The position numbers and the translations under genes were made by a program. 21,066 bases of DNA from positions 1-21,066 of the IMG/VR virus record IMGVR_UViG_3300028188_000034. One strand, 5' to 3'. Source of the DNA: a virus. The stretch's first letter is position 1, and each line of letters begins with the position of its first letter. The notes under the pieces are model-generated. The model was not told the origin of the DNA. It was given only the letters and a program-made list of their open reading frames with translations, and searched no databases. Positions 19,819 through 21,066 of this stretch are shown here, piece after piece.

Positions 19819-20304
19819 ATGAAAGACGTAGGAATTGAATTAACAAACATATGGAAAGTTACTTGTCTTGATAAAGACGGTAATGTAAAGTGGGAAGAAG
19901 ATAAGAAGAACTTAATTACGACAGTAGGTCTTAATCATATCCTCGACACACAATTTCACGCCAGTACACAAGTAACAACTTGGTATATTGGACTTAAAGG
20001 TGCTGGTACTCCAGTAGCTGGTGACACTATGGCATCACACTCAAGCTGGACAGAGAACACTGATTACTCAGGTAATCGTAAAGAGTGGACTGAAGGTGCA
20101 GCTAGTTCAGGCAGTATGACTAACTCTTCTAGTGTAGACTTTAGTGTAACAGGAACAGCAACTATTGCAGGTGCATTCTTAAACACAGCAGCAACAGGAA
20201 CAGCAGGTACGTTGTATGGTGTAGTGGACTTTAGTTCTAGCCGTTCAGTAATTTCAGGTGACACACTACAGGTAACGGTAACAGTAACAGCTGCTTCAGC
20301 ATAA
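19819..20304 (+). CDS. Conserved phage tail-fibre-associated protein
   Basis: 161 aa with GGAG before the ATG. The pattern is one I recognise from many marine phage structural modules: NLITTVGLNHILDTQF, TTWYIGLKGAGTPVAGDTMA, SHSSWTENTDYS, RKEWTEGAASSGSM, then FSVTGTATIAGAFL, GTAGTLYGVVDF and GDTLQVTVTVTAAS. It is commonly annotated as a tail fibre or hypothetical structural protein. It is beta-rich, secreted only as part of the virion, and sits between the repetitive protein and the fibre gene. The exact position in the particle is unknown. Confidence 0.7.
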   Translation: MKDVGIELTNIWKVTCLDKDGNVKWEEDKKNLITTVGLNHILDTQFHASTQVTTWYIGLKGAGTPVAGDTMASHSSWTENTDYSGNRKEWTEGAASSGSMTNSSSVDFSVTGTATIAGAFLNTAATGTAGTLYGVVDFSSSRSVISGDTLQVTVTVTAASA

Positions 20305-20318
20305 CTAGGAGGTCTTAG

Positions 20319-21066
20319 ATGGCTATTGAAACTTTTGAATTTATTGACGACTTAAATGCCGCCAATCCTACAGCAACAGATAATGTATCTGAAGGTGATG
20401 ACCATCTTAGAGGTTTAAAGACTACCCTTAAGAATACATTTCCTAATGTAACTGGTGCTATTAATGCAACAGAAACTGAACTTAATTATGTTGATGGTGT
20501 AACCTCAGATATTCAAACACAGTTAGATACCAAATTATCTAGTGTAGCAGATAACTCAGTAACCCTTGCTAAAATGGCAGGTGGTACTGACGGTAACTTA
20601 ATAACTTATGACGCAAGTGGCGACCCTGCTTATGTAACTACTGGTACTAGTGGACAAGTATTAACCTCTGGTGGTGTTGGTGTAGCACCTACGTTTCAGA
20701 CTGCTGCTAGTGGAGGCTTCACATCTTCAACCTTCTTAGACCAAGGCACTCTATTTAGTAGAGACTCAGCTAATACACTTAGCATCCCTGATTTAGGTGG
20801 TGTGGTAGATGGCACATTAGTCGAAGTAACAGCAACTACCAAAGCACTTAATACCTCTGGTAATTGGGATGGTGTTGGCTCTTATGAGACAGCAAGCAAT
20901 AGAGCGGGTAAGGACTTTTATGTTTACTTGTTAAGTGCTGGTGGCGTTATTCTTAGTAATAGTTCTACTTACCCCTCTGGTTATACAGCAGCAAACTCTC
21001 GTAAGATTGCAGGCTTCCATTGTTTAGCTGTAGCGGTAGGGACAATCTCAGGTCATAGTCTGACTG
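20319..21066 (+). CDS. Tail fibre protein, N-terminal part (cut by window edge)
   Basis: AGGAGGT lies 5-6 nt before the ATG. The frame is open for 249 codons to the edge. The start, FIDDLNAANPTATDNVSEGD then DHLRGLKTTLKNTFPNV, is the usual virion-attachment region of marine phage tail fibres. A TELNYVDGVTSDIQTQLDTK shaft segment and GTSGQVLTSGGVGVAPTFQ repeat follow, then a globular part (GKDFYVYLLSAGGVILSNSS, AGFHCLAVAVGTISGHSL). It should bind the host surface; the receptor-binding tip probably lies beyond the window. Confidence 0.88.
   Translation, partial: MAIETFEFIDDLNAANPTATDNVSEGDDHLRGLKTTLKNTFPNVTGAINATETELNYVDGVTSDIQTQLDTKLSSVADNSVTLAKMAGGTDGNLITYDASGDPAYVTTGTSGQVLTSGGVGVAPTFQTAASGGFTSSTFLDQGTLFSRDSANTLSIPDLGGVVDGTLVEVTATTKALNTSGNWDGVGSYETASNRAGKDFYVYLLSAGGVILSNSSTYPSGYTAANSRKIAGFHCLAVAVGTISGHSLT

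Noticed and set aside
1-21066. tRNA genes, CRISPR arrays, insertion sequences, integrase or attachment site
   Set aside because: Looked for cloverleaf-like segments, regularly spaced repeats, transposase motifs and tyrosine/serine recombinase motifs and saw none. A tRNA scan by program could still find a divergent case.

Overview
This window is part of an AT-rich, tightly packed tailed-phage genome, most likely a lytic marine podovirus-type phage. The replication set resembles T7-like phages: a PolA-family DNA polymerase, a primase-helicase, a small ssDNA-binding protein and a DUF3310 protein. The head module is different. It pairs a large portal carrying a long C-terminal coiled coil with a SU10-type (DUF5309) major capsid protein and a SU10-like adaptor. 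The promoters I can read are consensus host sigma-70 promoters, and a Fur-box-like site matches the enterobacterial consensus. An AT-rich gammaproteobacterial host is therefore plausible, but this is inference. No integrase, repressor, tRNA, CRISPR array or phage RNA polymerase is visible.

Layout. Positions 1-9166 form a leftward (minus strand) block. From its promoter end it reads: a 59-aa ORF, a gp88-family protein, a DUF2693-like protein, about nine small unknown proteins, a promoter and iteron-like region (5747-5864), a ssDNA-binding protein, primase-helicase, DNA polymerase, a putative nuclease, DUF3310, a Cas4-like nuclease, two tiny proteins and the 5' end of nrdA (ribonucleotide reductase alpha), which runs off the left edge. 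Genes overlap by 1-20 nt and mostly have strong Shine-Dalgarno sites, so translational coupling is likely. Four real genes below about 60 codons were found (331-486, 6062-6238, 8987-9166, 13249-13365).

Positions 9167-11009 are the divergent control region. They hold a perfect TTGACA-17-TATAAT promoter firing left, a duplicated 22-bp dyad sequence, and a solitary rightward gene of unknown function (9593-10177) with its own promoter and terminator. About 800 nt of non-coding DNA follows, with a Fur-box-like palindrome, short tandem repeats, hairpins, a 20-bp palindrome and two near-identical extended -10 promoters aimed at the late genes.

Positions 11010-21066 are the rightward packaging and virion module: small and large terminase, HNH endonuclease, tiny coiled-coil protein, portal, second HNH endonuclease, small unknown protein, scaffold, major capsid protein, leaky terminator-like hairpin, unknown protein, adaptor, repetitive tail-type protein, fibre-associated protein and the start of a tail fibre cut by the right edge.

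How it works together (inference): host RNA polymerase starts leftward transcription at the strong promoter near 9400, and a second promoter near 5860 boosts the replication genes. NrdA supplies deoxynucleotides to the phage replisome, and nucleases process DNA. Rightward transcription from the twin promoters then makes the virion and packaging proteins. The solitary gene and the Fur-box region are the least explained parts.
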